Shown here piece after piece: positions 19,690 to 30,890 of a stretch of 64,000 nt of DNA (position 1 is the first letter of the stretch; the number at the start of each line of letters is the position of its first letter). The DNA comes from Bostrychus sinensis (Eukaryota; Chordata; Actinopteri; Gobiiformes; Eleotridae), in contig CM036243.1 in the NCBI GenBank assembly GCA_020698575.1, forward strand, positions 41,933,095 through 41,997,094. The letters run 5' to 3'. Under the pieces are notes generated by a model, which searched no databases, was not told the origin of the DNA, and worked only from the letters and a program-made list of their open reading frames with translations. Both the position numbers and the translations under genes were made by a program.

Positions 19690-20410
19690 TCATACTCAAC
19701 TCAACTTTATTTATAAAGCACTTTAAAAACAACACAGTCGGCCAAAGCGCTGTACACAGCAATAAGAAAATAAAAACACAACAAAGAAAAATCCATGTAA
19801 GGAAATAAAAGAACAGAGACTTATGACTAATATGAAACAAAGGTGAATCGATAATAAATAATAAATAAAAACAATAAAAACAATAATAGTCAACATCTCA
19901 AACTGAGGTAAAAGCCAAAGAGAAAAGGTGCATTTTAAGAGAGGACTTAAAAACAGGAAGTGATTCAGCTCAGGTCTCAGGTGCAGGGGTACAGTCCACA
20001 GTTTAGGAGCAGCAACTGAGAAAGAGCGGTCCCCTCTGAGCTTCCTCCTTGTTTTTGGGACGACTAACAAAGATTGATCTGCCGACCTTAGAGAGCGCAG
20101 GGCTGCAGGGCTGCAGCAGGTCACACAGATACTGAGGGGCGAGACCATGGAGGCATTTAAAAACAAATAAAATAATTTTAAAATCAACACAGAAACGAAC
20201 TGGAAGCCAGTGCAATGACTTTAAAATTGTGGTAATGTGTTCATGTTTTTTTGCACCAGTTAAAAGCCGAGCAGCAGCGACGTCTGGCTGAGCCCAACAT
20301 AAATTGCATTGCAAAAGTCTAAACGATTTGTAATAAAAGCATGAATTAAAATCTGAAAGTGATGTTGAGAGAGGACTGGTTTGACTTTGACTCTGTTTGT
20401 TCTCCATTTA
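19690..20410 (-). mobile_element. 5'-truncated LINE (reverse transcriptase C-terminal end)
   Basis: On the minus strand two overlapping frames (20407-20003 and 20190-19723) encode the end of a non-LTR reverse transcriptase: a SLHWLPVRF motif, then LHGLAPQYL, then a VVPKTRRKLRGDRSFSVAAP segment. A frameshift lies between them. The 3' end near 19690 has the gctttataaataaagttg-type tail. A copy of the same family is at 60340-60830. Clade is probably CR1/L2-like, judged from motifs only. Confidence 0.75.
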
Positions 20411-21207
20411 AATTTCACCAGTCAAAATGAACTGCAAGCAAAGATAAAGTAATCAGAGTAACTGGGGATTAATCCAGGTTATCTGTCGGCTCAGTATGTT
20501 CGCGTAACAACCCTCTGGCTGGGGAGAAGGAAGACCTAACGTAAACGTTAGCTATTTAAAAAAAAGAGCGCGCACTGTAGCCATTGGTTGCCAGTTCCCT
20601 GAATGCCAACCTCAATAACCAATCATGATTAAAGTAACGCGGTGTGAGAGCCAATAGAAATTCTTTAAGCGTATTTTAACGATCTTATACGTTAGACAGT
20701 GTGATTTATCTTGGTCTATTGATGTAATAACTTAAATAACTAATACAGTGTATAAATTTAATACATTTATGTGTAATAAATAAACCAAGAGGTACCAGAG
20801 CTGGAGAGGGCAGTCGTCCAGGTTTGTTCAATCAATACAACTTTTAAAAAATTGTCATCTATTCAACTTCAAAACTAAGTCCAGATTACTTCATTTTTTG
20901 TGAATATAATAAAAATTTGAAAAATATATCTTGAGTTCCAGCAGTGCATGTGTAGTGTCGAGAGTAGTTCACACAGTAAGTTGTATGAGCACTGTAGTTT
21001 TTAAACTAATGTAGAATACAGAACTTGTTCTCATCCTCCTGTGTCCTGTTGACCAGTGGTGCAGTGTTTACATCTCGTTGGTTTTGTGCACCTCTGCAAA
21101 CCTGCTGCTGGCCACATCATACCTGCATTTTTGATAGAGTAGTGAAGCGTTACTGGTCATTTCCTGCAGTCAAAAATTATTTTTTATTTTGTCTCTAGAA
21201 GTGCTTT
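20411..21207. other. No recognised feature
   Basis: AT-rich sequence without supported gene or repeat boundaries. Confidence 0.35.
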
Positions 21208-21707
21208 ACACTGTAAAAAAAAATCTGTAAATTTTACGGTAAAAAATTGTCAGCTGTGGTTGCCAGAATTCTACCGTAAAAACTACAAGAGGCCTGTATT
21301 TCATTTTACAGTATAATTTTATCACAAATGTTGTTTTTACAGTTTTTTACTTGAGTTTTTATTATTATTTACTGCAAAATAAAGTTATTATCTTTCAAAA
21401 AAAATAGATTAATGTATATTTTAGTTTGTGACTTACGTTTTAATCAACATTTACTGTAAAATTTAAACTTATTATCTTTTAAAAAGTTGTTAAACTGTAA
21501 TAAACACAGGACTCAGTTTTTTTTAACAGTGCTATACTGTGTACATTACAAAAAATAAAACAAAAAAATACAATTTTGCCTTATTTTTAATATTACAGTT
21601 AATTACCGTAACCAAAACAGTATTTTACCGATATATCAATTACGGTCTTTTACTGTTGAGATTTTACAGATTTTTACCTTGAAATCTAAAGATTTTTTTT
21701 ACAGTGT
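21208..21707. mobile_element. MITE with ACACTGTAAAAAAAATC termini
   Basis: The left end ACACTGTAAAAAAAAATC (21208) is matched by GATTTTTTTTACAGTGT ending at 21707. The interior repeats 'tttacggt', 'accgtaaaa' and 'tttacagt' motifs in both orientations. This is a common teleost non-autonomous DNA element of about 500 bp with no coding capacity. Confidence 0.75.
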
Positions 21708-21952
21708 AGAGTGAGTGAGTGCAGTGCACCAGGCATAAGTGATGTAATTGGGTTTTTCTAAGCACTGGGATGATAGACCACCTATTTAATTTTATTATTT
21801 TATTCTTATTTATCTCTTATTCTATTTATATTCTTATTTTATCCCATTCCTATTCATTCTTTTATTCTGATTATATTATAGGTTATATCTCCAGTGTTTC
21901 CTCAGAGTGGGCTCTCAGCACCAGGGCTGTGATCAGCAGTGGCCGCCGTTTT

Positions 21953-24356
21953 GTGGCTTCTCTGTCCGCCGCTGTGTGCCCCTGGTCAGTGTGGTCTGTG
22001 GGTGGCTTCTCCGTCTGCCACTGTGTGCCCCTGGTCAGTGTGGTCTGTGGGTGGCTTCTCCGTCTGCCACTGTGTGCCCCTGGTCAGTGTGGTCTGTGGG
22101 TGGCTTCTCTGTCCGCCGCTGTGTGCCCCTGGTCAGTGTGGTCTGTGAGTGGCTTCTCCGTCCGCCGCTGTGTGCCCCTGGTCAGTGTGGTCTGTGAGTG
22201 GCTTCTCCGTCCGCCGCTGTGTGCCCCTGGTCAGTGTGGTCTGTGAGTGGCTTCTCCGTCCGCCGCTGTGTGCCCCTGGTCAGTGTGGTCTGTGGGTGGC
22301 TTCTCCGTCTGCCGCTGTGTGCCCCTGGTCAGTGTGGTCTGTGGGTGGCTTCTCCGTCTGCCGCTGTGTGCCCCTGGTCAGTGTGGTCTGTGGGTGGCTT
22401 CTCCGTCTGCCGCTGTGTGCCCCTGGTCAGTGTGGTCTGTGGGTGGCTTCTCCGTCCGCCGCTGTGTGCCCCTGGTCAGTGTGGTCTGTGGGTGGCTTCT
22501 CCGTCTGCCGCTGTGTGCCCCTGGTCAGTGTGGTCTGTGGGTGGCTTCTCCGTCCGCCACTGTGTGCCCCTGGTCAGTGTGGTCTGTGAGTGGCTTCTCC
22601 GTCTGCCGCTGTGTGCCCCTGGTCAGTGTGGTCTGTGGGTGGCTTCTCTGTCCGCCGCTGTGTGCCCCTGGTCAGTGTGGTCTGTGGGTGGCTTCTCCGT
22701 CCGCCGCTGTGTGCCCCTGGTCAGTGTGGTCTGTGGGTGGCTTCTCCGTCCGCCACTGTGTGCCCCTGGTCAGTGTGGTCTGTGAGTGGCTTCTCCGTCT
22801 GCCGCTGTGTGCCCCTGGTCAGTGTGGTCTGTGGGTGGCTTCTCTGTCCGCCGCTGTGTGCCCCTGGTCAGTGTGGTCTGTGGGTGGCTTCTCTGTCCGC
22901 CGCTGTGTGCCCCTGGTCAGTGTGGTCTGTGGGTGGCTTCTCCGTCCGCCGCTGTGTGCCCCTGGTCAGTGTGGTCTGTGGGTGGCTTCTCCGTCCGCCG
23001 CTGTGTGCCCCTGGTCAGTGTGGTCTGTGGGTGGCTTCTCTGTCCGCCGCTGTGTGCCCCTGGTCAGTGTGGCCTGTGGGTGGCTTCTCCGTCTGCCGCT
23101 GTGTGCCCCTGGTCAGTGTGGTCTGTGAGTGGCTTCTCTGTCTGCCGCTGTGCGCCCCAGGTCAGTGTGGTCTGTGGGTGGCTTCTCCGTCCGCCGCTGT
23201 GTGCCCCAGGTCAGTGTGGTCTGTGGGTGGCTTCTCTGTCTGCCGCTGTGCGCCCCAGGTCAGTGTGGTCTGTGGGTGGCTTCTCCGTCCGCCGCTGTGT
23301 GCCCCAGGTCAGTGTGGTCTGTGGGTGGCTTCTCCGTCCGCCGCTGTGTGCCCCTGGTCAGTGTGGTCTGTGGGTGGCTTCTCCGTCCGCCGCTGTGTGC
23401 CCCTGGTCAGTGTGGTCTGTGAGTGGCTTCTCCGTCTGCCGCTGTGTGCCTCTGGTCAGTGTGGTCTGTGGGTGGCTTCTCCGTCTGCCGCTGTGTGCCT
23501 CTGGTCAGTGTGGTCTGTGGGTGGCTTCTCCGTCCGCCGCTGTGTGCCCCTGGTCAGTGTGGTCTGTGGGTGGCTTCTCCGTCTGCCGCTGTGTGCCCCT
23601 GGTCAGTGTGGTCTGTGGGTGGCTTCTCCGTCTGCCGCTGTGTGCCCCTGGTCAGTGTGGTCTGTGGGTGGCTTCTCCGTCTGCCGCTGTGTGCCCCTGG
23701 TCAGTCTGGTCTGTGGGTGGCTTCTCTGTCCGCCACTGTGTGCCCCTGGTCAGTGTGGTCTGTGAGTGGCTTCTCCGTCTGCCGCTGTGTGCCCCTGGTC
23801 AGTGTGGTCTGTGGGTGGCTTCTCTGTCCGCCACTGTGTGCCCCTGGTCAGTGTGGTCTGTGAGTGGCTTCTCCGTCCGCCGCTGTGTGCCCCTGGTCAG
23901 TGTGGTCTGTGGGTGGCTTCTCTGTCCGCCGCTGTGTGCCCCTGGTCAGTGTGGCCTGTGGGTGGCTTCTCCGTCTGCCGCTGTGTGCCCCTGGTCAGTG
24001 TGGTCTGTGAGTGGCTTCTCTGTCTGCCGCTGTGTGCCCCTGGTCAGTGTGGTCTGTGGGTGGCTTCTCCGTCCGCCGCTGTGTGCCCCTGGTCAGTGTG
24101 GTCTGTGGGTGGCTTCTCTGTCTGCCGCTGTGCGCCCCAGGTCAGTGTGGTCTGTGGGTGGCTTCTCCGTCCGCCGCTGTGTGCCCCAGGTCAGTGTGGT
24201 CTGTGGGTGGCTTCTCCGTCCGCCGCTGTGTGCCCCTGGTCAGTGTGGTCTGTGAGTGGCTTCTCCGTCTGCCGCTGTGTGCCTCTGGTCAGTGTGGTCT
24301 GTGGGTGGCTTCTCCGTCTGCCGCTGTGTGCCTCTGGTCAGTGTGGTCTGTGGGTG
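21953..24356. repeat. Minisatellite, 49-bp unit, about 49 copies
   Basis: The unit is about ggcttctccgtccgccgctg / tgtgcccctggtcagtgtgg / tctgtgggt. Copies differ at a few fixed sites (TCC/TCT, CCG/CTG, GGG/GAG). Rare variants recur 882 bp apart (18 units), showing a higher-order duplication. Because 49 is not divisible by three and the usual unit has no stop, reading frames rotate and give open frames up to 489 aa. Stops appear only where TGTGAGTGG variants fall in frame. There is no start context, splice site or domain to suggest a real protein. Confidence 0.97.
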
Positions 24357-24440
24357 CTTTAGAGGACGTGTGTGTTTTTAGCATGTAAACCACTTTGTGC
24401 TACATATTTGTATGAAAAGTGCTTTATAAACAAAGACTGA
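24357..24440 (+). mobile_element. LINE-like 3' tail remnant
   Basis: The 'aaccactttgtgctacatatttgtatgaaaagtgctttataaac' segment resembles the 3' end of L2/CR1-type fish LINEs. It follows the 49-bp array directly, so the array may have grown in the 3' region of such an element. Confidence 0.4.
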
Positions 24441-25069
24441 GTGATAGTGTCAGTGTTGAAACACAATGTGATAGTCCCACTGTTGGTCCAGCAGTGTGTT
24501 TGAAACGACTGGGAAACTGTTCATTCTTGTGTTGTTACTAAGCAACATATTGACTTAAAGTTGAAATGATAATGTAGGGAAAAATGCTTGGAATTATGTG
24601 CATATTCACACATTTATTAACAGGGTTTGAATGGAAAAGTAATAAGACATACTCTCACATTCAAAGTTCAAAGTATCTTTATTGTTCCACACAGGGAAAT
24701 TGGTTTTGCAGCAATAACAGAACATAAAATACACAAACATCACAAATAACACTCACCAACCGAGATGAAAGTCACAACAAAGCCCAAACTTCATGATGTG
24801 CAAATAAATAAATAAATAAATAAATACACGTTGAATGTAAACAAAATAGTGTTAATGTATTTTACTAAAACTAATGGACGTCCTTTCCATGTAACAGACA
24901 AAAAAATTAACCCAGAAGATGAATTAAAATATCTAGCGCTTTTTTCTTTTTGGTCCAGCCTTTGAGATAAAAAAAAAAAAAAAAAAAATATTACAATAGT
25001 TTGGAATACAGTTTGTCAGTTTTTAGACACATTCGAAATACCTGAATGCACCGGTTATTTCTCATATTA
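24441..25069. other. No gene recognised
   Basis: Apart from the LINE tail at 24655-24830 and a poly-A run at 24970-24988, this stretch holds nothing I can identify. Confidence 0.35.
24655..24830 (-). mobile_element. LINE-like 3' tail, minus strand
   Basis: Read on the minus strand, the segment ends 'gctgcaaaaccaatttccc... caataaagatactttgaactttga', typical of a teleost non-LTR element tail. The plus strand also carries an (AAAT)n run at 24796-24825. Confidence 0.5.
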
Positions 25070-25335
25070 ACTATTGTATTCCATGTAAATCTGAACGACT
25101 GCATGGTTTCACGAGAGTTCTTAGATAAAACCCACAATTAACTGTAAAATATTTCTTACAAAAAAACTGTCAGCAGTAAGGCCTCTCTGCTGTGTATGTT
25201 CTTTTAAGATTAACCTTTTCTCTGAAGCTCTTAAATTTTTACAAACTAAACAGCTGAAAGGTTTTTGTCCAGTGTGAAGTAACAACCTCTCTCAGATCAC
25301 CTGTATGATTTACTCACAGAGGAGTCAGGGTTTAT
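25070..25335 (-). pseudogene. C2H2 zinc-finger remnant
   Basis: On the minus strand, eroded finger pieces can be seen. These are a 'cactggacaaaaacctttcagctgttTAGTTTGT' knuckle (a finger CxxC), an 'agaacatacacagcagagaggcc' linker-like stretch, and upstream 'tgactcctctgtgagta', the SSVTD spacer motif of the cluster. Cysteines and histidines are mostly lost. It is the relic of a further ZNF copy between B and C. Confidence 0.6.
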
Positions 25336-25544
25336 TCAAGGCAGTCGGTGAAGTCAGAAACCAACCTTAAAATAAATAAAATGGCCGCTGAAAAAAGTCT
25401 AGTCAGGAGATGTTTGTGAAGTCTCTCACTCGCGGAGGTAAACTGAACCACAACAAAACGCTTTAACAAAGAAGTCATCTTGGTTTTTAAAGAAGAAAAC
25501 GTTTATCTCATCCCCCAAACACACTGGATGTGTCGGGCGCTACA

Positions 25545-25925
25545 GGCGACACAGCTGCGTCACAGCTGCGACACAGCTGCGTCACAGCTGCCTCACAGCT
25601 GCGACACAGCTGCCTCACAGCTGCGTCACAGCTGCGACACAGCTGCGTCACAGCTGCGTCACAGCTGCCTCACAGCTGCGTCACAGCTGCCTCACAGCTG
25701 CGACACAGCTGCCTCACAGCTGCGACACAGCTGCGTCACAGCTGCCTCACAGCTGCGTCACAGCTGCCTCACAGCTGCGTCACAGCTGCCTCACAGCTGC
25801 GACACAGCTGCGACACAGCTGCCTCACAGCTGCGACACAGCTGCGACACAGCTGCCTCACAGCTGCGTCACAGCTGCCTCACAGCTGCCTCACAGCTGCG
25901 ACACAGCTGCGTCACAGCTGCATCT
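25545..25925. repeat. Minisatellite, 11-bp CAGCTG unit, about 34 copies
   Basis: Tandem 11-mers of the types ACAGCTGCGTC, ACAGCTGCCTC and ACAGCTGCGAC. Each contains the palindrome CAGCTG (an E-box core and PvuII site) at exact 11-base spacing. Open frames of 133-203 aa cross it on the plus strand and have no independent support. Confidence 0.95.
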
Positions 25926-26054
25926 CGGTGACGCAGGTTGTTCACTGCGGCTGTGTGAGCAGCTCGTTTTGTCACCATGCAATACTTTAGGAAAAATGGA
26001 ACAAACGTGGAATAATGAAGAATTTTGTCCTTTCCTGGACAGTTTGTGGAACTC

Positions 26055-26150
26055 CACAGGTCGTACACTGTTGACTAGGCTCGGCCATTGATTATATGAC
26101 TATATCTGGGAAAGGTGCTATAGAAATAAAGCTTACTTATTTACTTACTT
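26055..26150 (+). mobile_element. LINE 3' tail with tetranucleotide end
   Basis: The segment 'gggaaaggtgctatagaaataaagcttacttatttacttacttat' is a typical teleost LINE 3' end finishing in ACTT repeats. Confidence 0.5.
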
Positions 26151-26658
26151 ATACAAAGTGTTGATAAATTAGCATTTGTTATTTGTCATTACAAAGCCAT
26201 GGGGTGTGGGAGATGGGGGTTGGCTCATATATGAATAAAAGCAGATTCAATGTATTTTCCATGGAAAACGCATCCAAGCCGGTAGCTTCTGGCGTCAAAA
26301 ATTTGCCGTGGGTTTGATTTTCTAGGAGAGTGGCCGAGTGTGACGGCGCCGCCGAGCCTCGCGTCTCTCGCTGCAGTGTGGCTGCTCTGCTGAGCTGGTT
26401 CCTGACGCCGTCACCACGCTGCAGTTACGCAGCCAGTGGGTTTGGGGCCTAAGAAGCTTTCTCAGTTCTCAATACTCACGAGATGAGCTCTGGAAACAAA
26501 CATGGGAGCTCACAATCACAAACAGAACTGTATTTGTATTTCTCTGTGTAATAAATGAGTCGGGTGAGCCTCTCTGAAGAGAAAGCGAGTGTCCCGCTAA
26601 CGTGGCATCTGAACACTTTTGGAACATACTCGGGTCGTGTCTCAGGATCAATGCTGCC
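26151..26658. other. No recognised gene
   Basis: Includes a CpG-rich patch at 26330-26430. Short open frames on both strands have no domain or splice support. Confidence 0.35.
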
Positions 26659-27191
26659 TTCATGATACATGGGAATCTTGGAAATTCCAACCTCCGAGTT
26701 GGAAAAATGGCCTTGAACACCGTCTCGGGTTGGAATTTTTGCTCAGAAACTTGTGCAGAAGTGTTGGACTCTGAGTTCCTGAGTTGACGTCCCAGTCCTC
26801 GGCCTCCCTCTGTGAGAGGTAAACAGTTTGGTTACTAACAGGAAATAATCGTTTTTTAAAACGACAGATCTCAGACTTCTGCAGAAATGTGCTCATCTTT
26901 ATAAAATGAATGAAGTTGTCAGTGCTGCAGCTCTGCAGAAACATCTCTGACTGATCATTTATCAGTAAATGACTAAAGTAGAAACAGAAACCTCCCCTGA
27001 TATAACTCAGTGCCACACCAAACTCTTTTATCAAGGCATTTATTTGTTTCCTATAAAACAACATGAAAATGCAAATATGGTTTTGTTGTTATTGTGCTGA
27101 TCCACGTGGGTTTTCCGAGCTCAACTCATGAACGTTTTTCAGAAGTCGGCTTTTTTAAGTCAGGACTTCCGAGATTCCGATGTCTCATGAA
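26659..27191. mobile_element. Non-autonomous DNA element with inverted ends
   Basis: The left end TTCATGATACATGGGAATCT and the right end (reverse complement TTCATGAGACATCGGAATCT, ending at 27191) form imperfect inverted repeats of about 30 bases. The interior has paired 'ccaacctccgagttgg' palindromes and no transposase frame. No clear target duplication was found. Confidence 0.55.
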
Positions 27192-27470
27192 CACAGCACA
27201 AATCACGTTTGTCAAAAACCATCCTCTTCGCGAGCGGAAATGGTCGTACATTATGGGTCATTTGTGACGAGGCCGCAGGAGATGCATGCTTTGGTAAATC
27301 AGCCGTGGGAGGAGACGAGCTGTGAAGGAAACTGGCAACAGGGAAAAAGCAAAGATTTCTGCCCGAGCCTCTGAGCAAAACCCTGACGCAAGTTTGTGTT
27401 CAAGGACATTTGTTCGTGTTGGAGGTTGGGATTACAGAGATTCTGACTTTTAATGAATGCTGCTTTTTCC
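27192..27470. other. 3' flank of gene C, nothing recognised
   Basis: Likely includes the 3' UTR of gene C on the minus strand. At 27471-27527 the minus strand still reads like the end of a further finger of gene C in a shifted frame (KKSDPKTHLKT). Confidence 0.4.
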
Positions 27471-27527
27471 CATCCTCTACCCGAGTCTTCAGATGCGTCT
27501 TTGGGTCAGACTTCTTTACACAACCTT

Positions 27528-28809
27528 TCAAACTGGGCAGCTGTGATGTTGACCTCTCAGATGTCGAGTAAGATCAGATTTTTGTTTAAAAGCTTTCTCA
27601 CAAACTGAACATTTGAAAGGCCGCTCTCCTGTGTGAGAAAAACCGTGTCTCTTTAACGCTGAACTACAATCAAACCTCTTCCCACAGTCTGAACACCTGT
27701 GTGGTTTGGGGTTTCCTCTCACGTCACGCAAAGAAGAGACTGGATTTATCCCGTCCTCCAAATGAGTCCTCAGGTGTTCACTTAGAATAAAGTTGTCTGT
27801 AAAATGTTTCTTACAAACTGGGCAGATGTGATGGAGACATTTTAGATGTCGCGTAAGCTGGAAATTGTGTTTGAAACCTTCCTCACAAACTGAACAAACA
27901 AAAGGCTTCTCTCCTGTGTGATTTCTCATGTGTCTTTTAAGATTACATTTTTCTGTAAAAGCTTTCTCACAAACTGAACATTTGAACTGTTTCTCTCCAG
28001 AGTGAACCCTCAGATGAGTAACAACGTGAGATTTTTGTTTGAAACTTTTCTCACAAATTGAACACTTGTAAGGCCTCTCTCCTGTGTGAATTAACATGTG
28101 CATTTGTAAATCTGAATTGCACCTAAACCTCTTCCCACACTCTGAACAGCTGTATGGTTTCACTTCAGTCACAGAGGAGTCAGGACTGATCATTGAAGAC
28201 TGATCTAGAGTTCCATCCTCTACATGAGTCCTCAGGTGTTCGTGTAGATTTAAGTTGTCTGCAAAATGTTTCTTACAAACTGGACAGAAGTGATGTTGAC
28301 CTCTCAGATGTCGAGTAAGATCATATTTTTGTTTGAAACTATTATCACAAACTGAACATTTGAAAGGTCTCTCTCCTGTGTGAACTAACATGTGTCTCTG
28401 TACTTGTGCATTGCACCTAAACCTCTTCCCACAGTCTGAGCAGCTGTAAGGTCTGTGGGTTCCTCCCACATCAGTCACAGAGGAGTCAGGACTGATCATT
28501 GCGTAGCTTCTTTTTGCCGGAGCCTGTTCTTGACTATAGTCTTCTGAGTGGTCGGTGTCAGAAGAGCTGTCAGTGTGCTCCTCACTATCTGAGTGTAACT
28601 GTGTGAGTGGATCTGAGCTGCAGCCTGCTTCTGCTCCACAGTCCTCTCCATTAGTTTCCTCTCTGTTCTCCTCAGTTGGTCTTTGATGAAGCACAGAGGA
28701 CTTGTCTTCATCATCTTCAGTTTTGACAGAGACCATGTGAAAAGGAAACTCTTCCGGCTCCTGTTTGATGCACAGCTCTGGTTCCTCTTTAATGTGGGGG
28801 GGCTCCAGA
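27528..28809 (-). CDS. ZNF gene C, finger exon (10 C2H2 fingers)
   Basis: This is exon 2 of the longest intact gene. The acceptor tttgtgtccag sets the exon start at 28809; joined in frame to exon 1 at 30153-30214 it gives a predicted 447-aa protein. After the join come LEPPHIKEEPE, an acidic Ser-rich spacer of about 120 residues, then ten C2H2 fingers in blocks of 3, 5 and 2, separated by spacers with SSVTE or SSLRDV motifs. Fingers 2, 7 and 10 use H-x4-H, and 2 and 7 run almost without linker into the next finger (HH-x-CPVC). The product is presumably a nuclear sequence-specific DNA-binding protein without a KRAB domain. The stop at 27528 falls inside what was an eleventh finger: four or more bases are missing after CPV, and finger-like codons continue in another frame to about 27471. 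Confidence 0.88.
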
Positions 28810-30152
28810 CTGGACACAAACAACACACACATTCACCTCATTATTGGTTTCAAAGAAAAGAGACAGAGTTGAAAGTGGATGACAATAACAGTTTACTGCT
28901 AATGTTGTCTCTGGATCTAAAGTATGAATCCAAGTCTTAAAGTCCTCTATAGTAAACATTAAAGCAGTCTCTGCTGCAGAGGAACAGCCTCAGTCACAAA
29001 ATAACGTCTGATTCAAAAGGCTGCAGTTCTCCTCCTACAGTCACCGAGGTCAGAGACAAGGCCAGCGCTTTGTTTAGAGGCTGAAGAGGAGCTCTCTGTG
29101 CAGCCCTGTGACCATGGGCTCAGTCTGAACACCTGTATGCTCCCACCCTCCACAACCACTTAATTTTAGTAAACCCTCATTTTCTCAAAAATGAATGAAT
29201 GTTAAAAATCATTGTTTAGGATGGGACAGGGATATATGTATTAAGCAGCACAAGAGACATGTTAAATATTTTACCACAAGAATTCAAAAGGCCAAATTGT
29301 AGTAAATGTGGTGTGACAGAAAAAGTCATGCTGCAGGACATTGTTAATGTAGAAATAATAACAGAGTTATACTTAAAATGATAAATTGCTTACAAAAAGC
29401 TGTCTTTACACTTTTTATAATTTAGTTATAGTTGAACTTATTTAATATTCTTTGTATTCAGCTTTAAAGTTGTGTCACATCACAGGACAAAATAAATAGA
29501 AAAGTGTTACACCTCCAAATGTCAACTACCCAATTACAAACAATGTTATCATACTGTACTTTTTAATAATCGTATAGTTGTTTACTTGCAGGAGGGGTTG
29601 GAGCTATTTGTAGTTTAGTGATTTAGTTTTGAATTATAATGAGTTAAAGCTAATTTGTTTTTGCTAATGTTAATTTGGGCAATTTGCGTTTATTTTGCCT
29701 GAATATTTATTCTACAGGAGGAGACAGAGACTTTTATAGAAAGTAATTTGCATTAGAAATTTAAATATATTAAAATATTTTTATTTTATTTAAATATGTA
29801 TATATTTTTTGTTTAAATTTATTCCGTTTTTCATCATCTACGTGTGATCTTAAAAGTTTATTCATGGTAAAACTCACATTTATGTAAGATATTTTCCAGA
29901 AGAAGCTGTCACAGCTACCGTAAGTCCGCAAATTGAGCAACCGCTTTTCTCGTGCGGCCCACATTCCCGCAGTAAAGACCCGACAGAGATACACAGCTTT
30001 ACTTTTACTTCATGTTTGGTTTTGTTGCTTAAATGGAGTCTGTCCATGACAACCTCACATCTGCCTCACATCTGCACACTTTAGCCTCACACATTGAGCA
30101 TAAAAGCGTCTTGTTTTGGTTCTGTGAGCGCCCTCTAGCGGCTGTGTCTGAC
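28810..30152 (-). other. Intron of gene C
   Basis: About 1.34 kb. The part to 28974 is nearly identical to the intron of pseudogene A. From 28975 it is unrelated and AT-rich with no recognised element. Two bases of the class I donor (GT) lie at 30151-30152. Confidence 0.7.
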
Positions 30153-30214
30153 CTGTTGTTGTGCTCCGCGGGATCCCACAGCTCCGTCTCCTCCTTCAGC
30201 TTCACTTCTGCCAT
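30153..30214 (-). CDS. ZNF gene C, first coding exon (class I)
   Basis: The ATG at 30214 opens 20 codons plus two bases, ending at AACAACAG|GTCAGA. The sequence equals exon 1 of A and D. Phase 2 fits the acceptor at 28809, giving MAEVKLKEETELWDP... followed by S-LEPPHIKEE. The frame also stays open past the donor (to 30029), so an unspliced reading would end soon in the intron. Splicing is supported by the matching phases in three gene copies. Confidence 0.78.
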
Positions 30215-30350
30215 GTTTCACTGCGCTCTGTTCACTTTAAGGCTCCGCTTTGGGGCTGTTTGTCACACAGTTAGCACAGGAGCTAATCACACAGGGGTCC
30301 TCACGAGTTCACTGCGGGCGTCCTGACAGCTGCCTGTTTAAAAACACAGG
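30215..30350 (-). promoter_or_regulatory. Class I ZNF promoter/5' leader, copy 2
   Basis: About 125 bases upstream of the C start codon are nearly identical to the A and D copies, with TTAGCACAGGAGCTAA and the tttttaaa stretch. Homology stops at about 30350 (aaaacacaggg), where A and D continue to match each other. Confidence 0.6.
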
Positions 30351-30544
30351 GCTTACAGACAAATTCATAAAAAGGGCAAAAATCAAATTCATAAAAAATA
30401 AATAAATACATAAAATAAAAAAGATATTCTATTACTAAGCTTGGTAGTTTTTAAAACATTTTATATCTGTGCTGTCGATTTACTTTTTAGTCTGAATGTT
30501 TCTCCTGCGTCCTCTGTTTTTGTCTTCTCACTGATTCCTTCTAG

Positions 30545-30890
30545 TGATGGGAATTTTGGTTCATTTCAGGGAGCCAGATCATTTGGTTTGGGCCCCTAAT
30601 GGCTCTTCATTTTACCAACTAAATCTTTTATATTTCAGCCAGATTTAGTGCAGTTTTGACAAATAAGTTGTTTTGTGTATTTTATCATAAACATACAACC
30701 TAATAAAAAATAAATAAGTCCGTAACTGTAATGTTTAACTTTTATTTTTCAGGGCAGGTGTGGAGGAAGACCAACTGCCTCAGTTTCTTCTCTCTGTTTT
30801 TATCTGCCCTGTTTTTGAAAAGATCCTTTCATTAAAAAAAAAACGTCTCGCAGATGGGAGCGGCTCTTTGTACCGACTCGTTCACCACCG
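30545..30890 (+). repeat. Dispersed repeat, copy 2
   Basis: Two blocks match 14805-14880 and 15570-15745, and in reverse 42745-43330: 'gtgatgggaattttggttc', 'atcttttatatttcagcc', then 'gtccgtaactgtaatgtttaac' through 'gatgggagcggctctttg'. No coding capacity. Probably a DNA transposon derivative. Confidence 0.55.

Noticed and set aside
22786..24255. 489-codon open frame as a repeat protein gene
   Set aside because: It lies wholly inside the 49-bp minisatellite. Openness follows from a stop-free unit rotating through three frames; there is no promoter, splice site or domain.
25480..26091. 203-codon frame as a gene
   Set aside because: Most of it is the 11-bp CAGCTG array; flanking codons show no domain.
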